A stretch of DNA of 64,000 bases from Ampullaceana balthica (taxonomy: Eukaryota > Mollusca > Gastropoda > Lymnaeidae): contig CALYLW010000289.1 in NCBI GenBank assembly GCA_944989445.1, forward strand, positions 73,984-137,983, given 5' to 3'. A model generated the notes under the pieces. It made no database searches and had not been told where the DNA came from. It was given only the letters and a program-made list of their open reading frames with translations. Positions 46,345-58,250 of the stretch are shown in pieces. The stretch's first letter is position 1; every line of letters starts with the position of its first letter. The position numbers were made by a program, and so were the translations under genes.

Positions 46345-46412
46345 ATGTGAGGACAAATTGAGACGTGTGAGGACAAATTGAGACGTGTGAGAACAAATTG
46401 AGACATTTTAGG
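46345..46412. repeat. 20-bp repeat, about 3 copies
   Basis: gtgaggacaaattgagacgt recurs with few changes, and looser relatives (gaggacatttttggagat) appear at 46490-46600. Confidence 0.75.
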
Positions 46413-46969
46413 TAATGCGAGGGCAAATAAAGAAATGGCAGGACATACGTAGACAATTGTCACATGTGAGTCATGTAAGTCATGAGGACATGTAAGGCCA
46501 CGTAAAGACCTTTGGAGATTTAAGAGGACATTTTTGAAGATATGCGAGGACATTTTTGGAGATTTTAGGACATTTGGGTTCATATGAGGACACTTTGGGA
46601 CTTATGAATTATACGATGAGTGAAACAAAAAATTAGAACGGCCGATTGAATAGATGACATGAATGTTTATGCTGTATGTCAAGAATCTATGGAGTTGCTA
46701 GTTTTCTTAACGTCTTTAAGATATGATTCAACAGATAAACTGTTGCTTCTTGCTATCAAATATGGGAGACTTCCAAGAGCCTTTTGCTATGACGGCCCGG
46801 CTGGTCGATGTTGAACCATGTGGCAAGGAGAAAATTCACGGAAAACAACATGTGTTTAAATAAAAGCTCGACCATTTTGCCAACACATTTACTTCATTGG
46901 ATTATGGAGCCAAAAATATTTGTTGATTAATGGATTGGGGTGGATAGAGTGATGGAAAAGTAAATGTGT
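46413..46969. other. Unique DNA with loose agga-ca repeats
   Basis: Degenerate aggacat words continue to 46600; the remainder is unique and moderately AT-rich. No gene was recognised. Confidence 0.3.
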
Positions 46970-47125
46970 GGATTCGTTGATTGGTAGATTGATTGATAAT
47001 TGGATTCGTAAGCTACTGGATTTATGGATTGTTGGATTTGTTCATTGATAGATTTGTTGATTGATAGTTTTGTGGATTGATAGATTTGTAGATTGATAGA
47101 TTTCTGGATTGGTAGATCGAAAGAT
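46970..47125. repeat. Degenerate 16-17-bp repeat
   Basis: Loose copies of tgtggattgatagattt. It is old and poorly conserved. Confidence 0.65.
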
Positions 47126-47984
47126 AACCTCGCCCAGACGAGTGAAATTGAAATAATGGTGTCCAAGACAGGGCTTGCATAGTGGTGGACGCATCCAAAG
47201 GTGAGGGCCGCTGATGAGAGGGTAACAAATGACGTGGGGCTTGCAAAGAGGGGTGAACAAGAAGGTAAAGGTCACCCTTAGGGCTGCCAGAACACGCGAT
47301 ACTAACAATCCTCATTAAAACATTAAAACAATTCGACAGTTAGGAGTATTATTGTCGTCTAAATAACATCCTGAAATGAGCCGGGGGGGGGAGGGGGTTG
47401 TAATTGAGCACTGGCGCCATTAATTAGTGGTCCGCTATGGATGCAGTGGGCCGTCAGCCAGACTGCCCTCCTGCAACTCTCGTGTCCGGGATGTAATAAG
47501 GGCGGGAGTTAACCCCCTTACACAGCTTGACATGGTATTTAAAACAAGGGGAGGTCACTCGCCGAGACTCGTGACTAATCTGCCGTCATGGCCGAGCTTT
47601 GTTGAGGGAATCTGAACTCCTGGCACACCGGCGAAGGGGGTGACGTAGGACACGGGTTAAACAGACCCTCGCCCACGAGAGCATCTCGTCTTGGATGAGC
47701 AAATATTGACGTCGTCTCATTGTGACAGTCGAATGCGGGGCACGTCAGTGGATGACCTGGTACCAACGGTGTCCAGTGACATCTGGGACCGGCCAAGGTC
47801 ACTGTACTCTCTTGTACTTTTTGTTCCGGTCACCGACCTGTTTTGTACTTTCTTGTTCCGGTAACTGACCGTTTATTGTACGACCGACACGTCTATTGTA
47901 ACACGTTCAGTGCCAGCATCATTGTGGGGACAAAGCGTAGGTTTTTAGTGAAGTTTTTACGGCCTAAGTAGACAAAAGTCAAGT
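47126..47984. other. Unique GC-balanced DNA
   Basis: Complex sequence at 47380-47930, with a G8/G5 run at about 47384-47397, taattagtggtccgct, and duplicated ttgttccggt(c/a)ac(c/t)gacc at 47820-47870. It could be regulatory or exonic; no domain was recognised. Confidence 0.3.
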
Positions 47985-48155
47985 ACTAGAATTGACACCT
48001 TCTCAGAATAAGGTAACAATGCTAGAATTGACACCTTATCCAAATGGTACAGTGGTTAGAATTGAGCCCATCTCAGAATAAGGGAGCAATGCCAGAATTG
48101 ACCACATCTCAGAATAAAGGAACAATGCCAGAATTGACCACATCTCAGAATATGA
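47985..48155. repeat. 36-bp degenerate repeat, about 5 copies
   Basis: The unit is gccagaattgaccacatctc plus agaataaaggaacaat. The earlier copies are diverged (acaccttctc), and one is 34 bp long. Confidence 0.85.
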
Positions 48156-48236
48156 AAACGGCAGCTATTTGTCAGGAAGTGATGATGGTTCAATTATACT
48201 GCAGTAGGTGTTGATGTCAACAATAGCAAAAGACGA

Positions 48237-49520
48237 TTGAACCACCAAAAACAAATGGACGACTAAAAACCATTGAACCACCAAAAACACAAGGACGACT
48301 AAAAACCATTGAACCACCAAAAACAAATGGACGACTAAAAACCATTGAACCACCAAAAACAAATGGACGACTAAAAACCATTGAACCACCAAAAACAAAT
48401 GGACGACTAAAAACCATTGAACCACCAAAAACAAAATGGACGACTAAAAACCATTGAACCACCAAAAACAAATGGACGACTAAAAACCATTGAACCACCA
48501 AAAACAAATGGACGACTAAAAACCATTGAACCACCAAAAACAAAAGGACGACTAAAAACCATTGAACCACCAAAAACCAATGGACGACTAAAACCATTGA
48601 ACCACCAAAAACCAAATGGACGACTAAAAACCATTGAACCACCAAAAACAAATGGACGACTAAAAACCATTGAACCACCAAAAACAAAAGGACGACTAAA
48701 AACCATTGAACCACCAAAAACAAATGGACGACTAAAAACCATTGAACCACCAAAAACAAATGGACGACTGAAAACCATTGAACCACCAAAAACCAATGGA
48801 CGACTAAAAACCATTGAACCACCAAAAACCAATGGACGACTAAAAACCATTGAACCACCAAAAACCAATGGACGACTAAAAACCATTGAACCACCAAAAA
48901 CCAATGGACGACTAAAAACCATTTAACCACCAAAAACCAATGGACGACTAAAAACCATTGAACCACCAAAAACCAATGGACGACTAAAAACCATTGAACC
49001 ACCAAAAACAAATGGACGACTAAAAACCATTGAACCACCAAAAACCAAAGGACGACTAAAAACCATTGAACCACCAAAAACCAATGGACGACTAAAAACC
49101 ATTGAACCACCAAAAACCAATGGACGACTAAAAACCATTGAACCACCAAAAACCAATGGACGACTAAAAACCATTTAACCACCAAAAACCAATGGACGAC
49201 TAAAAACCATTGAACCACCAAAAACCAATGGACGACTAAAAACCATTGAACCACCAAAAACCAATGGACGACTAAAAACCATTTAACCACCAAAAACCAA
49301 TGGACGACTAAAAACCATTGAACCACCAAAAACCAATGGACGACTAAAAACCATTGAACCACCAAAAACCAATGGACGACTAAAAACCATTTAACCACCA
49401 AAAACCAATGGACGACTAAAAACCATTGAACCACCAAAAACCAATGGACGACTAAAAACCATTTAACCACCAAAAACCAATGGACGACTAAAAACCATTG
49501 AACCACCAAAAACCAACTTA
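48237..49520. repeat. 36-bp minisatellite, about 36 copies
   Basis: The unit is gaaccaccaaaaacaaatgg plus acgactaaaaaccatt. The left third mostly has aaacaaatgg and the right third aaaccaatgg, with a recurring taaccacc unit every few copies on the right. A minus-strand frame of 441 codons (48217-49542) and a plus-strand frame with 12-residue repeats both pass through it. A 35-bp unit and an insertion shift the frame, which argues against coding. Confidence 0.97.
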
Positions 49521-50360
49521 CCACCAAAAATAAAAGAGTCAACTAACCCAAGCGGACCAACTCAGCAAAGTGGATCACCAGAGAAGCAAGGTAGACGATT
49601 AAAAGATCAACGATTTACAGCGGTTTCTGTAAATTTCTTGCTTATATTAGATGGTAGACAAACATTAAAATTTAAAATAGAATGTAATTTGGATATAGAA
49701 GGTAATAATGGATAGAGCAATGTCAGACTAGTGATGGTACATTGATTTAATAGATGGATGGATAGAGCAAAGTTAAAGATGTATGGGCATTGTGAAGATC
49801 AGCATACCTGACTTTGTAGCAGCTGCGTAGAAATCGATGTGTTATGTTGAAGCCGGAGGAGCGATAGCCGAGTGGAGGTGGTACCAACAGGGGCGTGGGT
49901 GTCGTCGATAGCCGAGTGGAGGTGGTACCAACAGGGGCGTGGGTGTCGTCGAACCTAAAACCTAATCGTCAGAATCTCACGATAGCATCAGGGGCCTTCC
50001 AGCGGTTCTATTTAGGGCCGGTGGTCGGACCACACCAGAGTCACCACCTTTCTATTTTCTCAGAGCACCGACGGTGGTTTAAACCCCAAAGTAACGTATG
50101 GCATGTGGACGTGCGCCAACACCGCCCAGATCAGCAGACGATAACGGCGACGATTGGACAAAGGAAATTTGACGTCGACGTGAATTCTTGTTTACGGGTG
50201 TCGTTATCTGGAAGGTTCATCAGCAGACGACGGTATCAGGATGAGGGGGGGGAGGGGGGTGGAGGACGCAGGTTGTTGCATGGGGTTAAAGAGGTTAAGC
50301 AGATCAACGCCAATTGTCTGCTAGTAGTTTATAGTTGGAGCCACAGTTTGATGCCCGTGA
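49521..50360. other. Unique DNA with a 44-bp duplication
   Basis: AT-rich to about 49800, then GC-balanced. A 164-codon plus frame at 49895-50389 has mixed composition in its first 110 codons but then enters a minisatellite, so it is at best an exon fragment. No domain was recognised. Confidence 0.3.
49863..49950 (+). repeat. Perfect 44-bp duplication with A-box-like motif
   Basis: Two identical copies (49863-49906 and 49907-49950) begin gatagccgagtggaggtggt. tagccgagtgg fits the tRNA A-box pattern TRGYNNAGNGG, but no B box is seen within tRNA distance, so it is not a tRNA gene. A SINE fragment is possible. Confidence 0.85.
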
Positions 50361-50752
50361 TTGACAGTGCTAAAGTTTGGTGGATGTGATTGATAGTGCT
50401 AAGGTTTGGTGGATGTGATTGATAGTGCTAAAGTTTGGTGGATGTGATTGATAGTGCTAAAGTTTGGTGGATGTGATTGATAGTGCTAAGGTTTGGTGAA
50501 TGTGATTGATAGTGATAAAGTTTGGTGGATGTGATTGATAGTGCTAAAGTTTGGTGGATGTGATTGATAGTGCTAAAGGTTTGGTGAATGTGATTGATAG
50601 TGATAAAGTTTGGTGGATGTGATTGATAGTGATAAAGTTTGGTGGATGTGATTGATAGTGATAAAGTTTGGTGGATGTGATTGATAGTGCTAAAGTTTGG
50701 TGGATGTGATTGATAGTGCTAAAGTTTGGTGGATGTGATTGATAGTGCAACA
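50361..50752. repeat. 29-bp minisatellite, about 13 copies
   Basis: The unit is tgatagtgctaaagtttggt plus ggatgtgat. It is near-uniform, with gtgataaag and ggtgaatg variants that recur as a pair (about 50500 and 50590). Confidence 0.96.
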
Positions 50753-53049
50753 TTTTGAAGGCTGTGAATTTGAGCTAAGTTTGAAGTTATTGAATTCTAT
50801 TTCTTGGACTGTAAGCAGTCCGCATGTGACATGAATCTAAACGCATAACGTCTGTAAATGAAGCCCTTATCTGCCACATGTGAAAACTGGCGCGATTCAA
50901 TGTTAGGCAGAGATGAGTTATGAGATATAAATATTGTGCGCACCTATAAGTTGACAGAGGATCACACCATCTCGCACTAAGAGAAAACCGCAAGACATGG
51001 AGGCCACTGCTAACACGGTCGATCTTTCTAAAGATTTAGAATCTACCCGAGTTGTATGTTAGTCATTACAGTGATTACCGGACGTGAGTCGAAGTGGAGC
51101 ATGTCGAAATCTTGAAGACTGTATTTATAATTTATTGATAGTTTTAAAAAAATAAAGAATTAATCTTGTTTCAAATAGAAAATTGTTCATCGAATCTTTG
51201 TATCCTTCAGTTAACTCGGATCCTTGATTAAAAAAAACAAAAACAAAAACAACAACTTTAATGAACAACTGCGGCGTATCCGATTTAGACAACTTCCTGT
51301 CATCAGAGACCCCACTGATGATGATATCCGGAAGGGGTTGGGGTGGAAGTGGGGTGTCCCCCTGAGACCACACATATCGTTACACAAAGTCTTTGTGGAC
51401 CCCCTCCCCCGCCCCAGCCCCCCAGGCCTAAACACGGCCAGATGTCAACCACTTTGACCTGCGAGATTGCTGTTGGACCACCTAACCATCAAAATCAACA
51501 AATGCAGACTTCACGTGCTTCAAGCACCCCCTCCCGCCCCGGCACCCTCCTCCCAATCCGGCACCCCCACCCACCCACCCTCAGCACCACAACGCCACCA
51601 CCGCACTCCACCCGTTCTGCTATTGAACATCCGCAGACAGTGAGCGCCTAAAGACAAAGTCATACGCCGCTCATTTTACCGAGAATATGTAACGTTCTCT
51701 AACATGAAACACGTTTTCTTCAAATCCTCCTCAGTTCTTTGGACAATTGATATCTTTTTATTGAAAGAAATGTTAACAACTTTTAACAATCGTCAAGAAA
51801 TTAATTGAATATTTCATAAATTTGACTTATGCAGTTTTTAAACCAGATCAAATACAACATGATATTCTTTGATACTACTTTTAATCACAGATTGGATTTC
51901 GTACATGATATTTAGGGGAAAATCAGTTCAAACCCCACACACCTTCCCCCCCACACAAATACGCCGACAGCAAAGAAAGAAAACTTTAAGTTTAAGGCAA
52001 AGCGATTTCAGAAATTTGGCGGGATTACAAGACGTAAATAAAAACACCGAGCAAACACCTCGGGTAATGGGAGATGAACCAATGGGAGAAGTCCTTGTTA
52101 ATTAATGCAGATCGTGGGAGGTCCTCCACGCCACCCTCCCTACCGGCACCCCCACGTGTTGGCGGGAGATTGTAAGCCCCAACACGCCAGGGAGGTGCAC
52201 CCCACACGACCACATCATGTGGGTAAACACTAGCATTTAGTCCTTGATGGAGGAGATATCAGTGTTCAGCTTATTTCAAGTCGATGACGCCATCAAAATA
52301 CTCTCATCAGAGAAAACGTTGCTTTTTATGTTGCGGTTCACGTAGGGAAGCGCCGAGTTGATTGCTGCCCGTGAAAAAATCTGTACTTTTCAAAACCAGT
52401 TTTCAATGCTCATGTCATGGAACATGCGGTATGATCTGATCAACTTGTATCAGCAATAACTGTATCTGCATTTGTAGGATGACTCCGTACAGCTCCTATC
52501 AATATGTTGGACTCGGACTTTGTAATAAGATAGGTCCAGAAGCAAAAAAACAACAACAAAAAAAAGAAACGTTCTAACTCGGTTGAGACAAGGAGCAACG
52601 TCAAGGCCAAGTGTATCTACTTCCCAAGAGCGTCAATACTGGAGGTGATAACGGGAAGCGAAAGACAAATATAAATGATTAAATATAAGGACTGGCGGAC
52701 AAATGACGATGTAGGACATTAATAAGGTGGATTTATGACGTCGGTGCAAAGTAAGACGTCAGGTAGAAATATAGACGATGAGGGACAATAAAGGACATCC
52801 GGTGGAATAGAGGACATTACATATGGTCCAGGGTTTTTGTTGGAAAGTTGGACATTTGGTGAGAATGTAGGACATGAATTGTGGTCCATGCTTTTAAGGA
52901 GACATAGGACATCAAATAAAACTAAAGATATCAATATCAAGGCGAGGGGAAGTAAGAACACAGGTGATATAAAGTGACATAATGTTATCATGAAGAATGA
53001 AGACCATGAGGCTGAGTTGTCGATGTTTAATGTTAGCAAAGATAGACTT
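50753..53049. other. 2.3-kb unique stretch
   Basis: Contains C-rich patches at 51400-51430 and 51525-51600, and GC-balanced DNA at 52085-52220 (ccacgtgttggcgggag). Bases 52690-52900 have loosely repeated aggacat(t/c) words. Short frames have no recognised domain. Confidence 0.3.
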
Positions 53050-53425
53050 GTTAATGCACAAGCGTCCAAAACATACGAGTTATGTCACAAGCCACTCCAA
53101 AACTTGTTACATCACAAGCACCAAAAACAAACTTATGACGTCACAAGCGCAGAAAAATTGATGTTACGTCACAAGCGTCCAAAACAAACTTGTTACATCA
53201 CAAGCGCCCAAAACAAACATGTAACTTCATATGCGCTCAAAAATTCTTGTTGCGTCACAAGCTCCTAAAATTGACTAGTTACGTCACAAGCGACCAAAAA
53301 CATTTGTTACAGCACTAATCTCCCAAACCCACTTGTTACGTCTCTTGCTTTATATACAGATTTGTTACGTCTCTTGCTTTATATACAGACTTGTTACGTC
53401 TCTAGCTCCCAAAACAGACTCTGAA
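53050..53425. repeat. Degenerate 28-30-bp repeat rich in TTACGTCAC
   Basis: About 12 copies of cttgttacgtcacaagcgcc plus caaaacaaa with many substitutions and indels. A full TGACGTCA lies at 53136-53143. Later units read gttacgtctcttgctttata. The tacgtca core is the best-conserved part of the unit. Confidence 0.85.
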
Positions 53426-53902
53426 CGCCTCTCGTTCCCAACACCATTCGCCCGGACAGAAATAAAAACACGTATCATTTTCAAGATGTTGTTGGTTGGG
53501 CTTGAAGGCCAAGTTTTAAGACCTTAAGAAGGAAAAGACGCCGTGAGACAGATAGGGTGCTGGAGTGGAGAGCCGTGTATGATAAATAACTCTGCTTGAA
53601 TGATCGGACGGACACAGTGGGAGATAGACCGGGGAGTCTGTCTGATAATGGTTACGGTCTGCTCACTTTGACAGTGTGACATTAAATCAACGACATTAGC
53701 TGTGACAGTTGTCGGCGGGATAAGCTGACACGTTATGAGATACTGCGGCGTGCTTCGAAAATCTTATCTAGATAAGTAGATAATCTCACTAGTTTTCCTA
53801 ATCGTTTAATTAAAGCGAAGGGAAACAAATTTACACACTTCACATTTAAGTATGGAAGTGGGGGCTCTCGAAATGGAAGATTTGAATTGGAAGGTTTGAA
53901 AG
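53426..53902. other. Unique DNA, GC-balanced
   Basis: Bases 53530-53740 carry several tgacag/ctgtgacag words and no repeats. No exon was recognised. Confidence 0.3.
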
Positions 53903-54110
53903 CAGAGGCGTCACTAGGGTTGGTGTCACCCAGAGCGGTATAGCTCATGGTGTAGCCCTCTCACGACTTACCACATAGACATCCCATGAGTCTGCCAGTG
54001 CCAAATAACTGGAGCATACATAATTTTAACCTCTTGGTGTCACCTCTTTTTTGATGGTGCTGACCGGTGTGCTCTGAACCCCCGCACCCTCTCCCCGAGT
54101 AACGCCTCTG
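53903..54110. mobile_element. Probable TIR-bounded MITE
   Basis: The left end cagaggcgtcactaggg and the right end read backwards cagaggcgttactcggg are inverted repeats about 208 bp apart. The adjoining ggttggtgtcacc and the internal ttggtgtcacc are typical of short non-coding DNA transposons with such ends. A clear flanking duplication is not visible, so the superfamily is left open. Confidence 0.55.
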
Positions 54111-55255
54111 CTTTAGACCACACCCCGTCCACCCCATTTTTGTGTGTGTTTCTTTTACGTTTTCTTCCTGATTGGACGTTCTCACAGCCTGCCCTTCGAT
54201 CACTATTAGCGACCTATTAATTACCAATAATCTCACAGCCCTTAGTTACATCGATACGGGCCCACTTTATATCGGAACTCCCCACCTTAACCCCAAATTT
54301 AGCGCACCGCCTACTGGAATGTGCTGAACAGCACGTAATAAGTTCAGATCCTTAGCAGGAATCGTGTTTAATTGCGGCACCCTCGTAAGCTGGCACCCAC
54401 GTCTGCCGTGTAAATGGAAACTGCAAAACTTGGCAGAGGTTAACAGCGGTAAATCGAGCTGTCAGATCCTATACGGTCCACATAAAACTGTCGTCCTCCG
54501 CTAATTTTCTCTAATGAACGCCATTTAGATTCGTCACAGTTCAATAGCTGTGGGCACTACCCTGGAAATATCAAAGCTACACGTACGCCACTCGACATTT
54601 ACCGCCCAGTCTCCATAACAGCTAAAAATTTCTTAATCTAGCGCCACGTTTTATGGCGTCACCCTTACAGACATTATTTTATTATATTCCTTTACTCAAT
54701 TCGGAATTTCAACAACATATATGTATTCAGCATTTTAAAACAAATAACGATTGAAGAAAACATTGTTTAAAAAAATATATTTTCTAAACTAGGGAAACCT
54801 TTAAAAAAAAAGATTACTTTAATTTTCTTTACTAAAGTCATTCATCTTACTACTGTTCTTGTTCTTTTTTCAATTCGTTTGTTTTAAAAACAATATTGAC
54901 CCCTTCACCGCTATGACGTCATCGCGGAGCACTTCAAACGACAGGTCCACGAGACACACGAGAAAAGTACTGTCCAGCCACACGGCTCCACTATATTTTT
55001 GTGCATAATCTCAATGAGAAATGGACTATACAATTGACTTGTCGAGCACAAAGTCCGGAACGGTTATGTGTTTTCATCTGCTGACCAATCACTGTGTGGC
55101 ATATACTGTAGAGCTGAAACTGGGAGATCTTCCTTCGCTCAGTGCGTGATGACCACTCGGTCTCACTGTCCAATCACAGCCCCGGTGGAAATTTGTATTG
55201 AAAATAAACTAAACTGTTTAAGGTAAATGCAGCCTGAAGACATCATCACAACCAG
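54111..55255. other. Unique DNA with possible conserved blocks
   Basis: Bases 54190-54660 are GC-balanced, complex and free of repeats (for example ttagttacatcgatacgggc and atgaacgccatttagattcg), and might be regulatory. TGACGTCA lies at 54914-54921. Bases 54660-54900 are AT-rich. Confidence 0.3.
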
Positions 55256-56603
55256 ATATGTGGAAGCAAGTCGGAGAGAAAGAAAGAAGCAAGTCGGAGA
55301 GAAAGAAAGAAGCAAGTCAGAGAGAGAATGAAAGAAGCAAGTCGGAGAGAAAGAAAGAGTGGGAGAGAAAGAAGCCAGTTGGAGAAAAGGAAGCTAGTGG
55401 GAGAAAAAGAAAGAAGCAAGTCGGAGAGAAAGAAAGAAGCAAGTCAGAGAGAAAGAAAGAAGCAAGTCGGAGAGAAAGAAAGAAGCAAGTCGGAGAGACA
55501 GAAAGTTAGTGGGAGAGAAAGAAGCCAGTTGGAGAAAAGGAAGCTAGTGGGAGAAAAAGAAAGAAGCAAGTCGGAGAGAAAGAAAGTTAGTGGGAGAGAA
55601 AGAAGCCAGTTGGAGAAAAGGAAGCTAGTGGGAGAAAAAGAAAGAAGCAAGTCGGAGAGAAAGAAAGAAGCAAGTCAGAGAGAAAGAAAGAAGCAAGTCG
55701 GAGAGAAAGAAAGAAGCAAGTCGGAGAGAAAGAAAGTTAATGGGAGAGAAAGAAGCCAGTTGGAGAAAAGGAAGCTAGTGGGAGAAAAAGAAAGAAGCAA
55801 GTCGGAGAGAAAGAAAGAAGCAAGTCACAGAGAAAGAAAGAAGCAAGTCGGAGAGAAAGAAAGAAGCAAGTCGGAGAGAAAGAAAGTTAGTGGGAGAGAA
55901 AGAAGCCAGTTGGAGAAAAGGAAGCTAGTGGGAGAAAAAGAAAGAAGCAAGTCAGAGAGAAAGAAAGAAGCAAGTCGGAGAGAAAGAAAGAAGCAAGTCG
56001 GAGAGAAAGAAAGAAGCAAGTCGGAGAGAAAGAAATAAGCAAGTCGGAGAGAAAGAAAGTTAGTGGGAGAGAAAGAAGCCAGTTGGAGAAAAGGAAGCTA
56101 GTGGGAGAAAAAGAAAGAAGCAAGTCAGAGAGAAAGAAAGTTAGTGGGAGAGAAAGAAGCCAGTTGGAGAAAAGGAAGCTAGTGGGAGAAAAAGAAAGAA
56201 GCAAGTCGGAGAGAAAGAAAGAAGCAAGTCAGAGAGAAAGAAAGAAGCAAGTCGGAGAGAAAGAAAGAAGCAAGTCGGAGAGAAAGAAAGTTAGTGGGAG
56301 AGAAAGAAGCCAGTTGGAGAAAAGGAAGCTAGTGGGAGAAAAAGAAAGAAGCAAGTCAGAGAGAAAGAAAGAAGCAAGTCGGAGAGAAAGAAAGAAGCAA
56401 GTCGGAGAGAAAGAAAGAAGCAAGTCGGAGAGAAAGAAAGAAGCAAGTCGGAGAGAAAGAAAGAAGCCAGTTGGAGAAAAGGAAGCTAGTGGGAGAAAAA
56501 GAAAGAAGCAAGTCAGAGAGAAAGAAAGTTAGTGGGAGAGAAAGAAGCCAGTTGGAGAAAAGGAAGCTAGTGGGAGAAAAAGAAAGAAGATGGTCGGAGA
56601 GAA
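55256..56603. repeat. 1.35-kb purine-rich 23-bp minisatellite
   Basis: The basic unit is gaagcaagtcggagagaaag plus aaa. A longer composite (ttagtgggagagaaagaagc, cagttggagaaaaggaagct, agtgggagaaaaagaaa) interrupts it about nine times, giving a higher-order pattern. The plus strand is over 80 percent purine by eye. Frames of up to 236 codons on the plus strand (lysine, glutamate, serine-rich) are by-products. Confidence 0.96.
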
Positions 56604-57351
56604 ATTAAGTATATAGAAAAAAGAAAATACAGATCTGAAGAAGACTCGTGGATCACGTGAGCTGAGGACAACGTTCCCGGAGGCTGGACCTGAGTTTGAG
56701 GCCAGCACATTCCCCAGACTCAGGCGTGGACCAGGGGATAATGGTGGAGAGGGGGGGGGGAGTCCGTTAACTGTTTATTTGGCCGTGCATAATGAACCAG
56801 GTGCGGCATGCACGTGAGAAATACCCATCCACGGCGAGGTTGGGGAGGGGAGGATGGGGCGCTAGGGAAGGGGGTGTCATGAGGTGGGGGGGGGAGGAGG
56901 AAGCGAGACACTTCCACCTTCTTTGGTTGGGTGCTCAAGCTTGCAAGAGTTACCGGCCCCAGATGGTCTTTAATTAAGTTAATTATCTTTCCGTTTGGGG
57001 TCGGTCAAGTCAAGGGTGAGACTCGAGAGGGAGCTAAGAATGTTTTGAGGGGAACATTCTGAACGTTCTGTACATCGTAGGTTCTAAACGTTAAAGTATG
57101 AGTCTTAAATCGCGGGCCCGATGTAAAAAAGTATACCGTTTATATGATAAATAAGAAACTTACGTGAAGTGTCAAAGTGCGTGGGTACCGTTGTTTATTG
57201 GAAGTATTTTAATGGGGTCCTTTTTGTCAGTTTTAGAGTCCTTGTCGATCGTCTAATAAATTCTGGGTTTTCAACTCGATTCCTTTTGTTTTCTTGTCGA
57301 TATTCAAATTAATAAGTTCATTTATAATTGATTTATACATCATAAAAGCAA
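56604..57351. other. Unique DNA with G-runs
   Basis: G-runs at 56745-56760 and 56820-56900 may form quadruplexes. From about 57000 it is ordinary AT-rich sequence. No gene was recognised. Confidence 0.3.
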
Positions 57352-57516
57352 CCCGACCGCGCAGATATCTGACCGATGCCACTCAGGTGTTTAGATTTAA
57401 CGATCAGCAAATTTTGTAATATGTTACACAAAAAAATGGATGCTGTGCAGCTTTGCACACTATTTTTGTTTTTTACTTTGCACACAGACGAACGAACCTT
57501 AGAGGGAACATTTGTT
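57352..57516. mobile_element. Truncated hAT-type MITE, relative of 28099-28283
   Basis: Shares cgcagatatctgacc, cagcaaattttgtaa, aaaaatggatgctg, tttgcacac and the terminal ttagagggaacatt with the complete element. The left terminal repeat is missing, and no target duplication can be assigned. Three TTAGGG units follow about 25 bp downstream. Confidence 0.72.
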
Positions 57517-57539
57517 GGGGTTGTGGTATTTGTTTGGGG

Positions 57540-57557
57540 TTAGGGTTAGGGTTAGGG
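57540..57557. repeat. Interstitial TTAGGG triplet repeat
   Basis: ttagggttagggttaggg, three perfect units of the animal telomere repeat, next to a hAT relic. It is short and may be chance or a trace of break repair. Confidence 0.7.
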
Positions 57558-58250
57558 CTATGGTTTATCTCAGGGTAAATTGATACACTATGCTACAGGA
57601 GTGCTCAATAGTTTTAATATATGTTCGGAAGGAATAACCCCCTTTAACAAAAGAAATAATAGAGATGGGTACGTCAGTGTTTGAAAGAACTGAGAAGCGT
57701 TTATGAGACGTAATTGAGAACCATTGCTTTGTCGCTGAGAGAAGCCATAGCTAAGCGTGCGCCAACTCAGTGGTCAATGAAATTGATCACGTGACCGACG
57801 TGACCTTGTTCATTTTGTCATTGGGCGGACAAGTCAGGTGTGATTCCGTCTCTTCTGTCAGTTGGCTGACACTTTCCATTGGGACTCGAGTTGTACTAAA
57901 TATAGATCGCAGTATTGGAAAGAACTGAGTGGAAGTAGGCCAGACTCACTCCTCAGTTCATTAGTGCTTTAGAATAAGGTCAAGCTGACCGTCCTTCATG
58001 AGGTCTTTTAAAAACATTTTTTTACGCTGTGTAACTTAATTATTTGTAATTTTTTTTGCACCCCGTTGCTAGATTGTGTTCCTCGAACACACCTCTTAAA
58101 AAAAATAATTAATTTAAAAAAAACAACCTTTTACGGACTCTAACCTTTGGGTTGTAAAATAAATAGTGTTTCACAAATATTTTTTTGGCACCACTTTGCT
58201 ACAGCTTTCGGTCAGTGTTAACCAGGGCGACCTCTTTCTTTACCACACAA
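57558..58250. other. Unique DNA with E-box and receptor-like sites
   Basis: Bases 57720-57860 are GC-balanced and include gatcacgtgacc (E-box, CLEAR-like) and gacgtgaccttg (steroid-receptor monomer type on the minus strand). The rest is AT-rich. No exon was recognised. Confidence 0.3.

Noticed and set aside
45966..46583. 205-codon serine/leucine-rich minus-strand frame
   Set aside because: It is explained by a purine-rich plus strand; no domain, and weak tandem repeats run through it.
49863..49950. Tandem tRNA genes
   Set aside because: Only an A-box-like word is present; no B box at tRNA spacing and no cloverleaf.
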